Assembly: GCA_963841635.1 (NCBI GenBank)
Contig: CAWJDO010000002.1
Coordinates: 5,084,001 to 5,148,000 of the forward strand
Source: DASWZN01 sp963841635
Lineage (GTDB): Bacteria; Acidobacteriota; Terriglobia; Bryobacterales; Bryobacteraceae
DNA: 64,000 nt
Reading direction: 5' to 3'
The notes under the pieces were generated by a model. It did not search any database. It was given only the letters and a program-made list of their open reading frames with translations, and was not told the DNA's origin. Made by a program: the position numbers and the translations under genes. Shown piece by piece: positions 1 through 8,211 of the stretch (position 1 is the stretch's first letter; the number at the start of each line of letters is the position of its first letter).

Positions 1-95
1 AGCAGAACTTCCTGCTCACGCGCCACGTGAAGGACTACATGCTGGTCATGCTGGCGTTGGACCACCCGGACGAAGACGTAGTGAGTCTGAACTGA
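1..95 (+). CDS. C-terminal end of a TreT-like GT4 glycosyltransferase (partial, cut by window edge)
   Basis: Thirty codons are open in the third frame from base 3 and end in TGA at 93-95. The residues (QNFLLTRHVKDYML, then MLALDHPDEDVVSLN) align almost position for position with the last 30 residues of the complete TreT-like protein at 31962-33191 (QNFLVTRQVKD, MLALDHPGESVVNLG). This is therefore the tail of a paralogous trehalose-synthase-type glycosyltransferase. GlgC is encoded about 550 bp further on, on the opposite strand. The two genes end tail to tail with only 18 bp between this stop and the next gene. Confidence 0.8.
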   Translation, partial: QNFLLTRHVKDYMLVMLALDHPDEDVVSLN

Positions 96-113
96 CCACG
101 GCCGCCGGCAAGT

Positions 114-653
114 TCACTCGGACTTCACCCGTTCCGTTTCCTCCGGCCAGAGCCGTTCAACGCAATCGGTGCAGAGACCGTGAGTGAAACGGGCCTCCGA
201 GCGATTCCGGATGTAGACTTCCAGTTGCTCCCAAACGCCGGCCTCATTCCGGATCCTCTTGCAGGAGGCGCAGATCGGCAACAGGCCGCTGAGAACTCGA
301 ACCTGGGAGCGGGACGCCTCGAGCTCGGCCGATGTCTTCTCGTGGGCGGCCTTGGCGGTCTGTTGCTGGATACGGGCATAGCCCAGAGCCCAGATCGCAG
401 CGACACCGAGGGCCCGGTTCGCCAGGGTGATCCACAGCGGGAGGATGTTCCGCGGCGAGAACCACAGCCCGACCAACACGCACAGCGAGCAGCACAACGC
501 CACGACCGCAATCTCCCGACGGGAGGCCCACGAGCACGCCGACCACACTATGGCCACCTGGACCAGCCAGAGAGCCAGCCCCCGCGGCGTCTGTGCATCC
601 AGGACCGGCACGGCAAGGGCGACGCCAAGAGTCGCGATCAGGCGTAGCCTCAT
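114..653 (-). CDS. Four-helix membrane protein with C-terminal cysteine-rich SCK/IR sensor-associated domain
   Basis: This 179-residue protein has about four hydrophobic segments in residues 5-92 and a short charged helix at about 95-118. It ends in a cysteine-rich module at about 120-170 with LLPICASCKRIR, GVWEQLEVYI and HGLCTDCVERLWPE. That module is known as a terminal appendage of sensor kinases and response regulators. The Cys pairs suggest metal or redox binding, which is inference. No kinase or output domain is attached. Its ATG overlaps the glgC stop by 4 bp (ATGA at 650-653), so it is probably translationally coupled to GlgC. A link to sugar-reserve metabolism is guessed from context only. 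Confidence 0.7.
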   Translation of the reverse strand: MRLRLIATLGVALAVPVLDAQTPRGLALWLVQVAIVWSACSWASRREIAVVALCCSLCVLVGLWFSPRNILPLWITLANRALGVAAIWALGYARIQQQTAKAAHEKTSAELEASRSQVRVLSGLLPICASCKRIRNEAGVWEQLEVYIRNRSEARFTHGLCTDCVERLWPEETERVKSE

Positions 654-2026
654 GGCCCACTGCCAGAGGCAAGAACGCGGGGACTGCGCGGAGTGTACTG
701 GTTCTCCACTGTACCGGCAGCGGCCTCGCCTCGGACTACAACCACTCCAGAATCCGTGACGAATTGGCCTGCCCCGCGGTCGGCCTCGACGTCATAACCG
801 ATCCGCGAGTGTGCAGGTACTTGAGCGTTCCGATCGACGATGGCATGCCGGATCCGGCTGCCGCGGCCGATCACCGCGTTCGGCAGAATGACCGAACTCT
901 CGACCTCGCTGCCGGTGTCGATTCGCACGCCCGGCGAGAGGACGCTGTTTGCGATCCGGCTGCCGCAGACGACGCACCCATGCGAGACCAGGGAGTTGAG
1001 CACACCTCCCATTCGGGTCTCGCCTTCCGACGGAACAAATCGCGCCGGGGGATTCGGGGTGGCAGTGGTGTAGATGGGCCACTCGCGGTCGTAGAGGTCG
1101 AAAAGCGGCGGCGCCGCCAACAGGTCCAGATTGGCCTCGTAGTAGGCGTCCAGCGTGCCCACGTCGCGCCAGTAGCGTGGCCGCCTTGGCTGCTCGTCGG
1201 TGAAGTCATAGGCGAAGACCCGCCGGCGGCCGATCAGGCGGGGGAGCACATTCCGCCCGAAATCGTGATCGGAGTGCGAATCGGCGGCATCCTCTCGCAG
1301 GGCTTCGAGCAGCTCCGGGGTCGAGAACAGGTAGACGCCCATCGACGCGCGGTAGGTGGCCGGGGTAGACCCCGCGTCCTCCGCGCCGCCGACCACGGCC
1401 TTCTCGGCGAAACCGGTGAGTTCGAAGTCCCCCTCGACTTCGACGATGCCGAAGCGGCCGGGCTCGCGTGGCAAAGCATGGGTGGTGGCCACGGTGACAT
1501 CGGCATCCTCCTCCAGGTGCCGGCGCAGCATGCCCTGGTAGTTCATCTTGTAAACGTGATCGGCGGACAGGATCAGCACGAACCGCGGGTCCGCTTCTTC
1601 GATGCTCGGAATGTTCTGATAGACTGCGTCGGCAGTGCCGAGGTACCAGGTATCGCGCGGCCGGCGGGTGGGTGGAAGCACCTCGATGAATTCCCCCATC
1701 TGGGACGGCAGGACGTTCCAGGTGTCCCGCAGATGCCGGTTCGAGCTCAGCGCTTTGTGCTGCGTCAGAACGTAAACCCGCCGCAGCCCCGAATTCACGC
1801 AGTTGGACAGCGTGACATCGATGAGGCGATAGATGCCTCCAAACGGGAGGGCCGGCTTGGCGTGGTGCCGCGTGAGCGGCAGGAGCCGCTCGCCGGCTCC
1901 CCCGGCCAACAGAATGGTGAGAACCCGCGGGTTTGCGTAGCCTGCCGGTCCACGCAGATCGGTTTGCACACGGACGCGTGAGTGGCCCGGCTCAATCCTA
2001 ACTGGCCAGCGGGTAACCTGCGGCAT
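650..2026 (-). CDS. glgC: Glucose-1-phosphate adenylyltransferase (ADP-glucose pyrophosphorylase)
   Basis: GlgC makes ADP-glucose from glucose-1-phosphate and ATP for glycogen, or for TreT-type trehalose synthesis. The nucleotide-binding loop LLAGGAGERLLPLT is followed by KPALPFGG, NCVNSG, GTADAVYQN, SADHVYKM and YWRDVGTLDAYYEAN. A C-terminal left-handed beta-helix region with hexapeptide-like repeats follows. The 458-residue form starts at ATG 2026 and overlaps the upstream gene by 29 bp. A GTG at 1969 (about 20 codons later, still ahead of the G-loop) is an alternative start that removes the overlap. Neither has a clear ribosome site. It lies between the DksA-type gene and the SCK/IR membrane protein in one minus-strand operon. 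Confidence 0.93.
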   Translation of the reverse strand: MPQVTRWPVRIEPGHSRVRVQTDLRGPAGYANPRVLTILLAGGAGERLLPLTRHHAKPALPFGGIYRLIDVTLSNCVNSGLRRVYVLTQHKALSSNRHLRDTWNVLPSQMGEFIEVLPPTRRPRDTWYLGTADAVYQNIPSIEEADPRFVLILSADHVYKMNYQGMLRRHLEEDADVTVATTHALPREPGRFGIVEVEGDFELTGFAEKAVVGGAEDAGSTPATYRASMGVYLFSTPELLEALREDAADSHSDHDFGRNVLPRLIGRRRVFAYDFTDEQPRRPRYWRDVGTLDAYYEANLDLLAAPPLFDLYDREWPIYTTATPNPPARFVPSEGETRMGGVLNSLVSHGCVVCGSRIANSVLSPGVRIDTGSEVESSVILPNAVIGRGSRIRHAIVDRNAQVPAHSRIGYDVEADRGAGQFVTDSGVVVVRGEAAAGTVENQYTPRSPRVLASGSGP

Positions 2027-2393
2027 CGCCGGCCTCGCTTTCCCGATGTGCGGACTCCCGTGCCTCCGCGCCTTCCTGGCACGCCACGCAGTACGGCGAC
2101 CACGGCACCGCCTTCAGACGGTTTAGGGGGATCTCGCGGCTGCACATCGCGCAGCGCCCAAAGGTGCCCTCGTCGATCTCCCGTAGCGCCCCGGTCACCT
2201 TGCGCAACAGGGCGGTGTCGCGGTTGAGATCGCGGACGGCGCCTTCGCGCTCGGCGAGGCTGCGCGCCCGGTCGCCGGGATCGCCGTTCGGGCTGATCGC
2301 CAGGGGCCGTCGGTGCTTCTGTATCTCCCAGATCAACTCGGCCTTCCGGGCCTCCAGCAGTCTCCGGAACTTGTTGACAGTACGTGTAGTCAT
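1998..2393 (-). CDS. DksA/TraR-type C4 zinc-finger protein
   Basis: This 131-residue protein has a charged N-terminal helix pair (about residues 5-75, coiled-coil-like) and a C4 zinc finger: C81, C84, C102 and C105 within GRCAMCSREIPLNRLK and YCVACQE. DksA/TraR proteins bind the RNA polymerase secondary channel and tune promoters with ppGpp. The start at 2393 is preceded by GGGAGGAA seven bases upstream, which rules out the longer reading frame beginning at 2561. Its 3' end overlaps or adjoins glgC, so it is the first gene of that operon. This member ends in an acidic, Ala/Gly-rich tail after the finger. Whether the coiled-coil tip has the DxxDxA motif was not established. Confidence 0.85.
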   Translation of the reverse strand: MTTRTVNKFRRLLEARKAELIWEIQKHRRPLAISPNGDPGDRARSLAEREGAVRDLNRDTALLRKVTGALREIDEGTFGRCAMCSREIPLNRLKAVPWSPYCVACQEGAEARESAHRESEAGDAAGYPLAS

Positions 2394-2533
2394 GGCGATT
2401 CCTCCCTTCCCAAGTGTGCATTCCCATTCTGGGCCGTGGGGCGCTCGCCGCTCCATCCCGTCGGTAGGTGAGATTGCCTGCAGATACCCGGTAATGGCCG
2501 CTGGTTCGCCGGGTCTGTGTGGCGAACCGGAAG

Positions 2534-2565
2534 GGTCAAGCCTTTGAGGTTGCCAGGTCAAGCCT
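2534..2565. promoter_or_regulatory. Pair of 10-bp direct repeats, possible operator
   Basis: GGTCAAGCCT occurs at 2534-2543 and again at 2556-2565. The copies are exact and start 22 bp apart, about two helical turns, which would put them on the same face of the DNA. They lie in the divergent region between the dksA-type gene (minus) and the small membrane gene at 2623 (plus). This looks like a tandem site for a dimeric activator or repressor. No matching regulator is identified. Confidence 0.35.
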
Positions 2566-2622
2566 CGATAGGATAGGAATCGAGCCCGCGCCCGCCTATG
2601 CTGAGAATCGAGGTGAATGCCG

Positions 2623-2907
2623 ATGCGACTGTCAACAAAGGCACTAGCGATCGTTTCGGCCGCGCTCTGGGGTGGCTGTATGTTCTTCGTGGGATTGGCG
2701 CACCTCGTCTTCCCGGCGTATGGCGCGGAGTTCCTGCGCGCGATGAGCTCGGTCTATCCCGGCTACAACGCCGCTCCCACTCTATCCAGCCTGTTGATTG
2801 GAACCATCTGGGGAATCGCGGACGGTGCGGCGGGAGGCTACGTGGCGGCGTGGCTCTATGACGTCACCGCCGACCGTCTGAGCGGCCCGCCACACCCGGC
2901 TCGTTGA
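2623..2907 (+). CDS. Small two-helix membrane protein (annotated elsewhere as bacteriophage-holin-like)
   Basis: The protein has 94 residues with two hydrophobic segments (about residues 6-30 and 55-82) around a short loop containing VYPGYNAAPT. The YRGY/SP-type loop followed by IGTIWGIADGAAGGY matches a family of bacterial membrane proteins usually labelled bacteriophage holin. There is no phage gene nearby, so the lytic label is probably misleading. An ATG at 2617 abuts AGGTGA (2611-2616), while the ATG at 2623 sits six bases from it, so 2623 is the better start. The function is unknown. Confidence 0.6.
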   Translation: MRLSTKALAIVSAALWGGCMFFVGLAHLVFPAYGAEFLRAMSSVYPGYNAAPTLSSLLIGTIWGIADGAAGGYVAAWLYDVTADRLSGPPHPAR

Positions 2908-2938
2908 GAGGTCTCATCAGCCCATTGGAGGAGATGCC

Positions 2939-3424
2939 ATGACGAACATCTGGCACGTTTGGGCGACCGCGGTCTTGCTTGCTACCGGCGCCCCGGCACA
3001 AACAAAGCCCGACTTCAGCGGGACCTGGAAGCTGGACCTACGGAGCAGGCTCGACGATCTCCCCGATCTGAAGAACGCGGTCGTCAAGATCGAGCACCAC
3101 GAACCCAAGATCCACTTCGAGATCACAACCACCACCCGTTCGGGCGCAGCAGTCGAAGCCTTCGATCTCACTACTGACGGCGTCGAGAAAAAGCAGACAG
3201 TCGGCAATCAGCCGTGCGTCGCCAGCGCGCAGTGGGATCCCCAGACTGGAACCGAGCTGATACTGGCGGTCAAATGCGAGTCCCCGCAGGGAACCGTTGT
3301 GACCACCCGTCAAGCCAGGCTGGGGGAGAAGGGCAAGGTGATGACAACCATCCTGACGGTGAAGGACAAGACCAGCGTGAAAAAGGGCTACGGCTTCTAC
3401 GTCAAGGGTCCGGAGCCGCGATAG
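2939..3424 (+). CDS. Secreted FSGTWKLD-type lipocalin-like protein
   Basis: This 161-residue protein has a signal peptide (residues 1-20, cleavage near APAQ) and the motif PDFSGTWKLD directly after it. A beta-rich body of about 130 residues follows. The FSGTWxLD start is typical of small exported proteins that are very numerous in Acidobacteria and resemble lipocalin or fatty-acid-binding folds. Ligand and role are unknown. The start is well supported by GGAGGAG just upstream of ATG 2939. It lies 31 bp after the small membrane gene and may share its transcript. Confidence 0.7.
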   Translation: MTNIWHVWATAVLLATGAPAQTKPDFSGTWKLDLRSRLDDLPDLKNAVVKIEHHEPKIHFEITTTTRSGAAVEAFDLTTDGVEKKQTVGNQPCVASAQWDPQTGTELILAVKCESPQGTVVTTRQARLGEKGKVMTTILTVKDKTSVKKGYGFYVKGPEPR

Positions 3425-3596
3425 GCGGTTCGCGGGCCTTCTCCCATTAGCCGCGGAGGCCGTGGTGGCGGTGGACTTCAATCCCGAGGAAACGCTCGAC
3501 CCAGGGGGAGTGACCCAGGACTCGTTGCCACGACCTCTCGGGAGATATTCGCCGCCGCGCCGTTGCCGGTGCCATTCCTGTGTTTAGGGTGCCTGT

Positions 3597-3614
3597 CTCC
3601 CGTGTTTACGGGAG
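3597..3614. other. Perfect 7-bp stem-loop in the gap between two exported-protein genes
   Basis: CTCCCGT (3597-3603) and ACGGGAG (3608-3614) pair perfectly around a GTTT loop. The hairpin lies 170 bp after the stop of the lipocalin-like gene and 75 bp before the next start. No T-run follows. It could be part of a leader or a weak terminator. The rest of 3425-3689 shows nothing recognisable. Confidence 0.3.
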
Positions 3615-3689
3615 GATGCGGAAGTAGTCCTTCCACGGGATGGGCGGATGCGCCACGGTCCGGCACGATTAGTAGGAGGAGATGAATCG

Positions 3690-4046
3690 ATGACCAGGCT
3701 CTTGCTGCCGCTATTGTTGGTCCTGCTGGTTCTTCCCGCCCTGGCGCAGACCCGAAAGCGGACTGTCGGCGGCTTAGTCAGCGATCCGTTCGGACTGATG
3801 CTTCGAGGGGCTGTTGTCAGAATCGAGAATTCCGCCACGCTCCGGGTCCGGACTTACGTCACCCAGAAGGACGGCTCCTATCATTTCTACGGGCTGGACC
3901 CAAACGTCGACTACAAACTGAAAGCCACATACAAGGGTGCGAGCAGTTCCGAGAAGACGGTAAGCAAGTTCGATTCCCATTCGGCCGTGAGAGTTGACCT
4001 CCACATCGATTGGAACAAGCAGATTGCCGATCTGTCGGGTTCCTGA
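3690..4046 (+). CDS. Secreted carboxypeptidase-regulatory-like (CnaB-type) single-domain protein
   Basis: The protein has 118 residues: a signal peptide (about residues 1-18, ending LPALAQ), then one beta-sandwich of the carboxypeptidase regulatory-like family. GLVSDPFGLMLRGAVVRIEN, TQKDGSYHFYGL and the conserved aspartate-tyrosine stretch DPNVDYKL are visible. In larger proteins this domain precedes TonB-dependent receptors; here it stands alone. ATG 3690 is chosen because AGGAGGAG lies eight bases upstream and the preceding in-frame region encodes no signal peptide. The target is unknown. It could bind or scaffold an outer-membrane partner. Confidence 0.65.
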   Translation: MTRLLLPLLLVLLVLPALAQTRKRTVGGLVSDPFGLMLRGAVVRIENSATLRVRTYVTQKDGSYHFYGLDPNVDYKLKATYKGASSSEKTVSKFDSHSAVRVDLHIDWNKQIADLSGS

Positions 4047-4121
4047 CTTGGCCCAATCTTCCGGACTATCCTGGGTGTTGAATCGGGACAGCAGGGACTG
4101 CGCACGCAGGAACACCGTCTT

Positions 4122-5543
4122 ATGGACGCGCTAACACCTTCGATACGGCCGCGAATCGAGCATTTGCTGGGCGTCGACCGGCAATCCAAGCCGGCCGTTT
4201 ATCTCAGCATGTTCGACGCATCCGAAGTCATGAGCGTGAGGTACGGGGTGGAGTTGGTGCTCTCGGCCGGCATCGCCACGCTGGGACTGGTGCTGGACAG
4301 CCCGGCCGTGGTGATCGGCGCGATGCTGATCTCGCCGCTCATGGGGCCGATTCTTGCCGCGGGCCTGGCGCTGGCAGCCGCGGACCTGTACCTGGGCATC
4401 AAGTCGCTGTTGAGCATCGCGTTGGGCGTCTTGCTCTCGGCCCTGTTCGCGGCCGCGCTGGTGTGGGTCCTGCCCTTCCAGTCGCCAACCGGCGAAATCC
4501 TGGCGCGCATCCATCCTAACCTGCTGGACCTGGGGGTGGCACTGTTCTCCGGACTGGCCGGCGCCATTGTGGTGTGCCGGGGCGGAAGCGGAGCCGGAGT
4601 CACGGCCCTCCCTGGTGTCGCAATCGCCGTGGCCTTGATGCCTCCGCTGTGCACCGTCGGTTTCGGTATTGGCAGTGGATTCTCGCGGCCGATCATTTAC
4701 GGCGCAGGTCTGCTCTTCCTGACGAACCTGGCGGCAATCGTGGCCAGCGCATTCCTGGTGTTCTATCTGGTTCGTATGGATGCGCCGGAGGTGCGTTCGG
4801 AGATCGACCATGCGATTCTGGAACGCGCCCCTGGCGACGGGCTGTTCAAGCTCATGCAGAAGGCTGGCGTTTCGAGCGCGTTGGGAGATATCGGGAAGCT
4901 GCGCTGGCGGGTCCTGATGCTGGTGGTCGTGCTGGCGCTGCTGTTCGTACCCCTCAGGCAGGCCCTCATGCAAGTGCGCGATGAGACCGTTGCGCGCGCG
5001 GCGGTCGGGGAGGCCCTGCGGGTGCTCGCTCCCCCGGGGATCATCGTGGCGCAACAAGTGGAGCCGACCTCCGACCCGATCCTCATTAGCCTGGTGGTCA
5101 CGGCCACGATTCCCGCACCGCGGATCGCACAGGCTGAGAAGATCCTGCTGCGGCGAACCGGGCGCGACGCCAGAATCGCGATCCGGAAAGTGGCCAGCGA
5201 GGAGGAGTTGGCCCTTCTGCGCGAACGACTCGAGCAACCCGCGCCGCTCCCTCCGGTCGAAGATCTGAACAGCATGCGGGCGGATGCCATGGCGCGCCTC
5301 GAGGGCCCGCTTAAGGAGGTCTGGCCTGCCGACGCCGCCCCGCTGCTGTCTTACGAGCTGGGGTTCACGCCGGAAGACTCGCTGGTTCGCATCCGTTACC
5401 AGGCGGCCAAGCCTCTCGATCCGATCGCCGAACAGGTCCTGTTGAACGTGCTGAAGTCGCGGTTGCATATCGCGAACCTCCGACTGGTGCTGGAGCACCA
5501 ACTGCCACCCCGTCCTCCGCGAGAAGCGTCGAAGCGCAGGTAG
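4122..5543 (+). CDS. DUF389 (TIGR00341-type) multi-pass membrane protein
   Basis: This 473-residue protein carries the DUF389 signature SPAVVIGAMLISPLMGPI near residues 60-77. About six transmembrane segments follow to about residue 290, and a soluble alpha/beta C-terminal domain runs from about 300 to 473. The family is widespread and its biochemical function is unsettled. A transport role is suspected from its topology. It lies 96 bp upstream of the gpgS-like gene and may belong to the same stress-response locus. The start at 4122 has only a weak purine-rich stretch (CAGGAAC) about 15 bases upstream. Confidence 0.8.
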   Translation: MDALTPSIRPRIEHLLGVDRQSKPAVYLSMFDASEVMSVRYGVELVLSAGIATLGLVLDSPAVVIGAMLISPLMGPILAAGLALAAADLYLGIKSLLSIALGVLLSALFAAALVWVLPFQSPTGEILARIHPNLLDLGVALFSGLAGAIVVCRGGSGAGVTALPGVAIAVALMPPLCTVGFGIGSGFSRPIIYGAGLLFLTNLAAIVASAFLVFYLVRMDAPEVRSEIDHAILERAPGDGLFKLMQKAGVSSALGDIGKLRWRVLMLVVVLALLFVPLRQALMQVRDETVARAAVGEALRVLAPPGIIVAQQVEPTSDPILISLVVTATIPAPRIAQAEKILLRRTGRDARIAIRKVASEEELALLRERLEQPAPLPPVEDLNSMRADAMARLEGPLKEVWPADAAPLLSYELGFTPEDSLVRIRYQAAKPLDPIAEQVLLNVLKSRLHIANLRLVLEHQLPPRPPREASKRR

Positions 5544-5639
5544 GACGCGGGTTACAGGGCTTTCCACCTCCCGTTCCTGCCTTTCCGGGATTCTGATTTC
5601 AGCGCGCGATCTTCACACTGGTAGGAGGAGGACAGCACA

Positions 5640-6869
5640 ATGGCCGACTTCTACCAGACAGGTCTTGTAACCACTCTTCACCGCTTGAGCCCAGGGAGCC
5701 TGGATCGGATCGAGAACGACCTGAACAAGTTCTCGAAGACTCTCCCTATCGGCCTCGTCCTGCCCGCGCTTTACTCTGAGTTCGAATCGCCGGCCATGGC
5801 GGGCATCGTCGCCGAACTGGCCAAGGTGCGCTACCTGAAGCACGTGGTGGTGACGCTGGGCCGCGCCACGTTCGCCGAGTATCAACAGGCGCGCAGTTTC
5901 TTCCATGGCTTTCCGACACCCGTGACCGTGCTCTGGATAGACGGAGAGCGCATCGAGCGGCTGTTCGCACTCCTCGATCAGAATGGCCTGTCCGCCGGCG
6001 CCGACGGGAAAGGGCGTTCTTGCTGGATGGCCTATGGTTACCTTCTCGCGCGCGACGAGTGCGAGGCGATCGCGCTGCACGATTGCGACATCCTCAACTA
6101 TCGCCGCGAGTTGCTGGCCCGGCTTTGCTACCCGGTGGCACACCCGAATCTCGGGTTCGAGTTCTGCAAGGGCTATTACGCACGGGTCAACAAAGGGATG
6201 CACGGGCGGGTGACCCGGCTGTTCATGGTCCCGTTGATACGCGCCATGGAAAGCATGGCGCCCGCCAACCAGTTTCTAAAGTATCTGGACAGCTTCCGCT
6301 ACCCCCTGGCGGGCGAATTCGCGATGCGGATCAACCTGGCCCGGGTGAACCGCATCCCGGCTGACTGGGGGCTGGAAGTGGGCGTCCTTTCCGAGGTCCA
6401 CCGCAACTGCTCTCCCGCCCGAACGTGCCAGGTGGACCTGACGGATAACTACGAGCACAAGCACCAGGCGTTGTCGCCCGACGATCCGTCGAAGGGCCTC
6501 CGCCGCATGGCCTGCGATGTGGCCAAGTCGCTGTTCCGCACGCTGGCCGGGGAAGGCGAGGTGATCACACAGGACCATTTCCGCAGCCTGCAAGTGCGCT
6601 ATGTCCGCCTTGCGGAGGACACCATCAACCGCTACTACGCGGATGCGATGCTGAACGGCCTGGACTTCGACCGGCACTCGGAGGAACTCGCCGTGGCCAC
6701 ATTCGCCAAGAGCCTGCGTCAGGCTGCCGAGGAATTCATCGAGGATCCTTTGGGACTGCCGTTGATTCCCAACTGGAACCGCGTGATTGCCGCGATGCCC
6801 GATTTCTTCGAACAACTGACGGCCGCGGTAGAGGAAGACATGAAACCGGTGCAGGAAGCCGTCGCCTGA
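5640..6869 (+). CDS. gpgS: Glucosyl-3-phosphoglycerate synthase-like glycosyltransferase (GT81 type)
   Basis: GpgS transfers glucose from an NDP-sugar to 3-phosphoglycerate, the first step to the compatible solute glucosylglycerate. The 409-residue protein has a GT-A fold: a donor-loop GKGRSCWMAYGYL, the metal-binding HDCDILN near residue 147, and the acceptor-side stretch YPLAGEFAMR with WGLEVGVLSE and VHRN. The last three match the PLSGEY and YGVEIGLL segments of mycobacterial GpgS. It begins after a strong AGGAGGAGG. Seven bases after its stop the next glycosyltransferase starts. An MpgP-type phosphatase at 9403-10203 would supply step two. A GDP-mannose donor (MpgS function) cannot be excluded. 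Confidence 0.75.
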   Translation: MADFYQTGLVTTLHRLSPGSLDRIENDLNKFSKTLPIGLVLPALYSEFESPAMAGIVAELAKVRYLKHVVVTLGRATFAEYQQARSFFHGFPTPVTVLWIDGERIERLFALLDQNGLSAGADGKGRSCWMAYGYLLARDECEAIALHDCDILNYRRELLARLCYPVAHPNLGFEFCKGYYARVNKGMHGRVTRLFMVPLIRAMESMAPANQFLKYLDSFRYPLAGEFAMRINLARVNRIPADWGLEVGVLSEVHRNCSPARTCQVDLTDNYEHKHQALSPDDPSKGLRRMACDVAKSLFRTLAGEGEVITQDHFRSLQVRYVRLAEDTINRYYADAMLNGLDFDRHSEELAVATFAKSLRQAAEEFIEDPLGLPLIPNWNRVIAAMPDFFEQLTAAVEEDMKPVQEAVA

Positions 6870-6876
6870 GAATGCC

Positions 6877-8211
6877 ATGGGTCAAACGCCGTTGCCCACC
6901 GCCGCCCTGAACGCGCTGAGCGCCGTCCGCGAGGCCGACATCGTCATCGGCATTCCCAGCTACAACAACGCTGGGACCATCGGGCACGTGGTTCGGGCGG
7001 CTCACGCGGGCCTGGCCAAGTACTTTCCGCAGTTCACCGGAGTGATTATCAACTCCGATGGCGGATCGAAAGACGCCACGCGGGAGGTGGTTCTCTCCAG
7101 CCAGGTCCAGGACACCCACCTGCTGATGCTGTCCACGCCGCTGAAGCCCGTGCATCGCCTGTCGTTCCCGTATCACGGCACTCCGGGAAAAGGAAGCGCT
7201 TTCCGCCTGATTTTCCAGATGGCTTCGCTCATGAAAGCCAAGGTGTGTGCGGTGGTCGACTCGGACCTTCGCTCGATCACTCCCGAATGGATCGACCTGC
7301 TGATCCGGCCGGTGCTGTTCGGTGATTTCGACTTCGTGGCGCCCTATTACCACCGGCACAAATACGACGGCACGATCACGAACAGCATCGTCTATCCGCT
7401 CACCCGGGCGCTCTACGGCCGCCGCATTCGCCAGCCGATCGGCGGGGATTTTGGCGTGTCTAGCGCGATGTTTTCGCGATATCTCGCCCGGGAGGACTGG
7501 GAGACGGACGTCGCCCGGTACGGGATCGACATCTGGATGACGACCATCGCCGTCGCCGAAGGTTTCCGCGTGTGCCAGAGTTTTCTGGGCGCAAAGCTTC
7601 ACGATGCCAAGGATCCCGGCGCCGACCTCAGCGCGATGTTGCAGCAGGTTGTCGGGAGCGTGTTCGCGCTGATGCAGGAGTACCAGACCGCGTGGATGTC
7701 GCAGACGGGGAGCCAGGGTGTCGACCTGTTTGGGTTTCGCTATGACGTTGGCCTCGATCCCATCGAAGTGAATCTGGAGCGGATGGTGGGCGCATTCCGT
7801 CGCGGCTGCGAGGACTTGCGGGAAATCTGGGCCATGGCCTTGCGTCCGCGGACGCTGGGCGGCGTGTTGGATCTGTCGCGGGGATCGGCGGACCGCTCGA
7901 CATTCCGGATGGACGACGATCTCTGGGTCCGGCTGATCTACGAGTTCGCCTGCGCGTACAGGCACAGGCCCGTAGAACGGACGCATCTGCTGCGGTCGCT
8001 GACTCCGCTCTACCTGGCCAAAGTCGCATCGTTTGTGATCGAGACCCGGGACATGTTCGCCGCCGAGGTTGAGGAACGGATTGAGAAACTATGTTGCTGC
8101 TTCGAGGAGCTCAAACCGTACCTGGTTGACCTATGGCTCGGCAAAGCAGCGGATGACCCTCACCGAGATCTCCAGCAGGGTCAGCAAACGAATGTGGAGG
8201 TGAAATCATGA
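6877..8211 (+). CDS. Second GT-A glycosyltransferase, candidate mannosylglucosylglycerate-type enzyme
   Basis: This 444-residue inverting/retaining GT-A protein shows GIPSYNNAGTIGHVVRA at the start of the nucleotide fold. INSDGGSKDAT, GTPGKGSAF, the DxD region VVDSDLRSITPEW near residue 130 and QPIGGDFGVS follow. It shares the GKG...DSDL...GGDFG layout with GpgS and related enzymes. Because a GpgS-like gene ends 7 bp upstream, it could add a second sugar, as in mannosylglucosylglycerate synthesis. That substrate is inference. Its stop overlaps the next start (ATGA, 8208-8211), indicating translational coupling to the MscS-like gene. Confidence 0.7.
   Translation: MGQTPLPTAALNALSAVREADIVIGIPSYNNAGTIGHVVRAAHAGLAKYFPQFTGVIINSDGGSKDATREVVLSSQVQDTHLLMLSTPLKPVHRLSFPYHGTPGKGSAFRLIFQMASLMKAKVCAVVDSDLRSITPEWIDLLIRPVLFGDFDFVAPYYHRHKYDGTITNSIVYPLTRALYGRRIRQPIGGDFGVSSAMFSRYLAREDWETDVARYGIDIWMTTIAVAEGFRVCQSFLGAKLHDAKDPGADLSAMLQQVVGSVFALMQEYQTAWMSQTGSQGVDLFGFRYDVGLDPIEVNLERMVGAFRRGCEDLREIWAMALRPRTLGGVLDLSRGSADRSTFRMDDDLWVRLIYEFACAYRHRPVERTHLLRSLTPLYLAKVASFVIETRDMFAAEVEERIEKLCCCFEELKPYLVDLWLGKAADDPHRDLQQGQQTNVEVKS

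Noticed and set aside
2623..2907. Prophage holin.
   Set aside because: No lysin, capsid or integrase gene nearby; the family label rests on general topology only.
4131..5567. A 478-codon open frame on the minus strand opposite the DUF389 gene.
   Set aside because: It is the shadow of a GC-rich gene: Arg/Gln/His-rich with no recognisable domain, while the plus strand carries a clear family signature.
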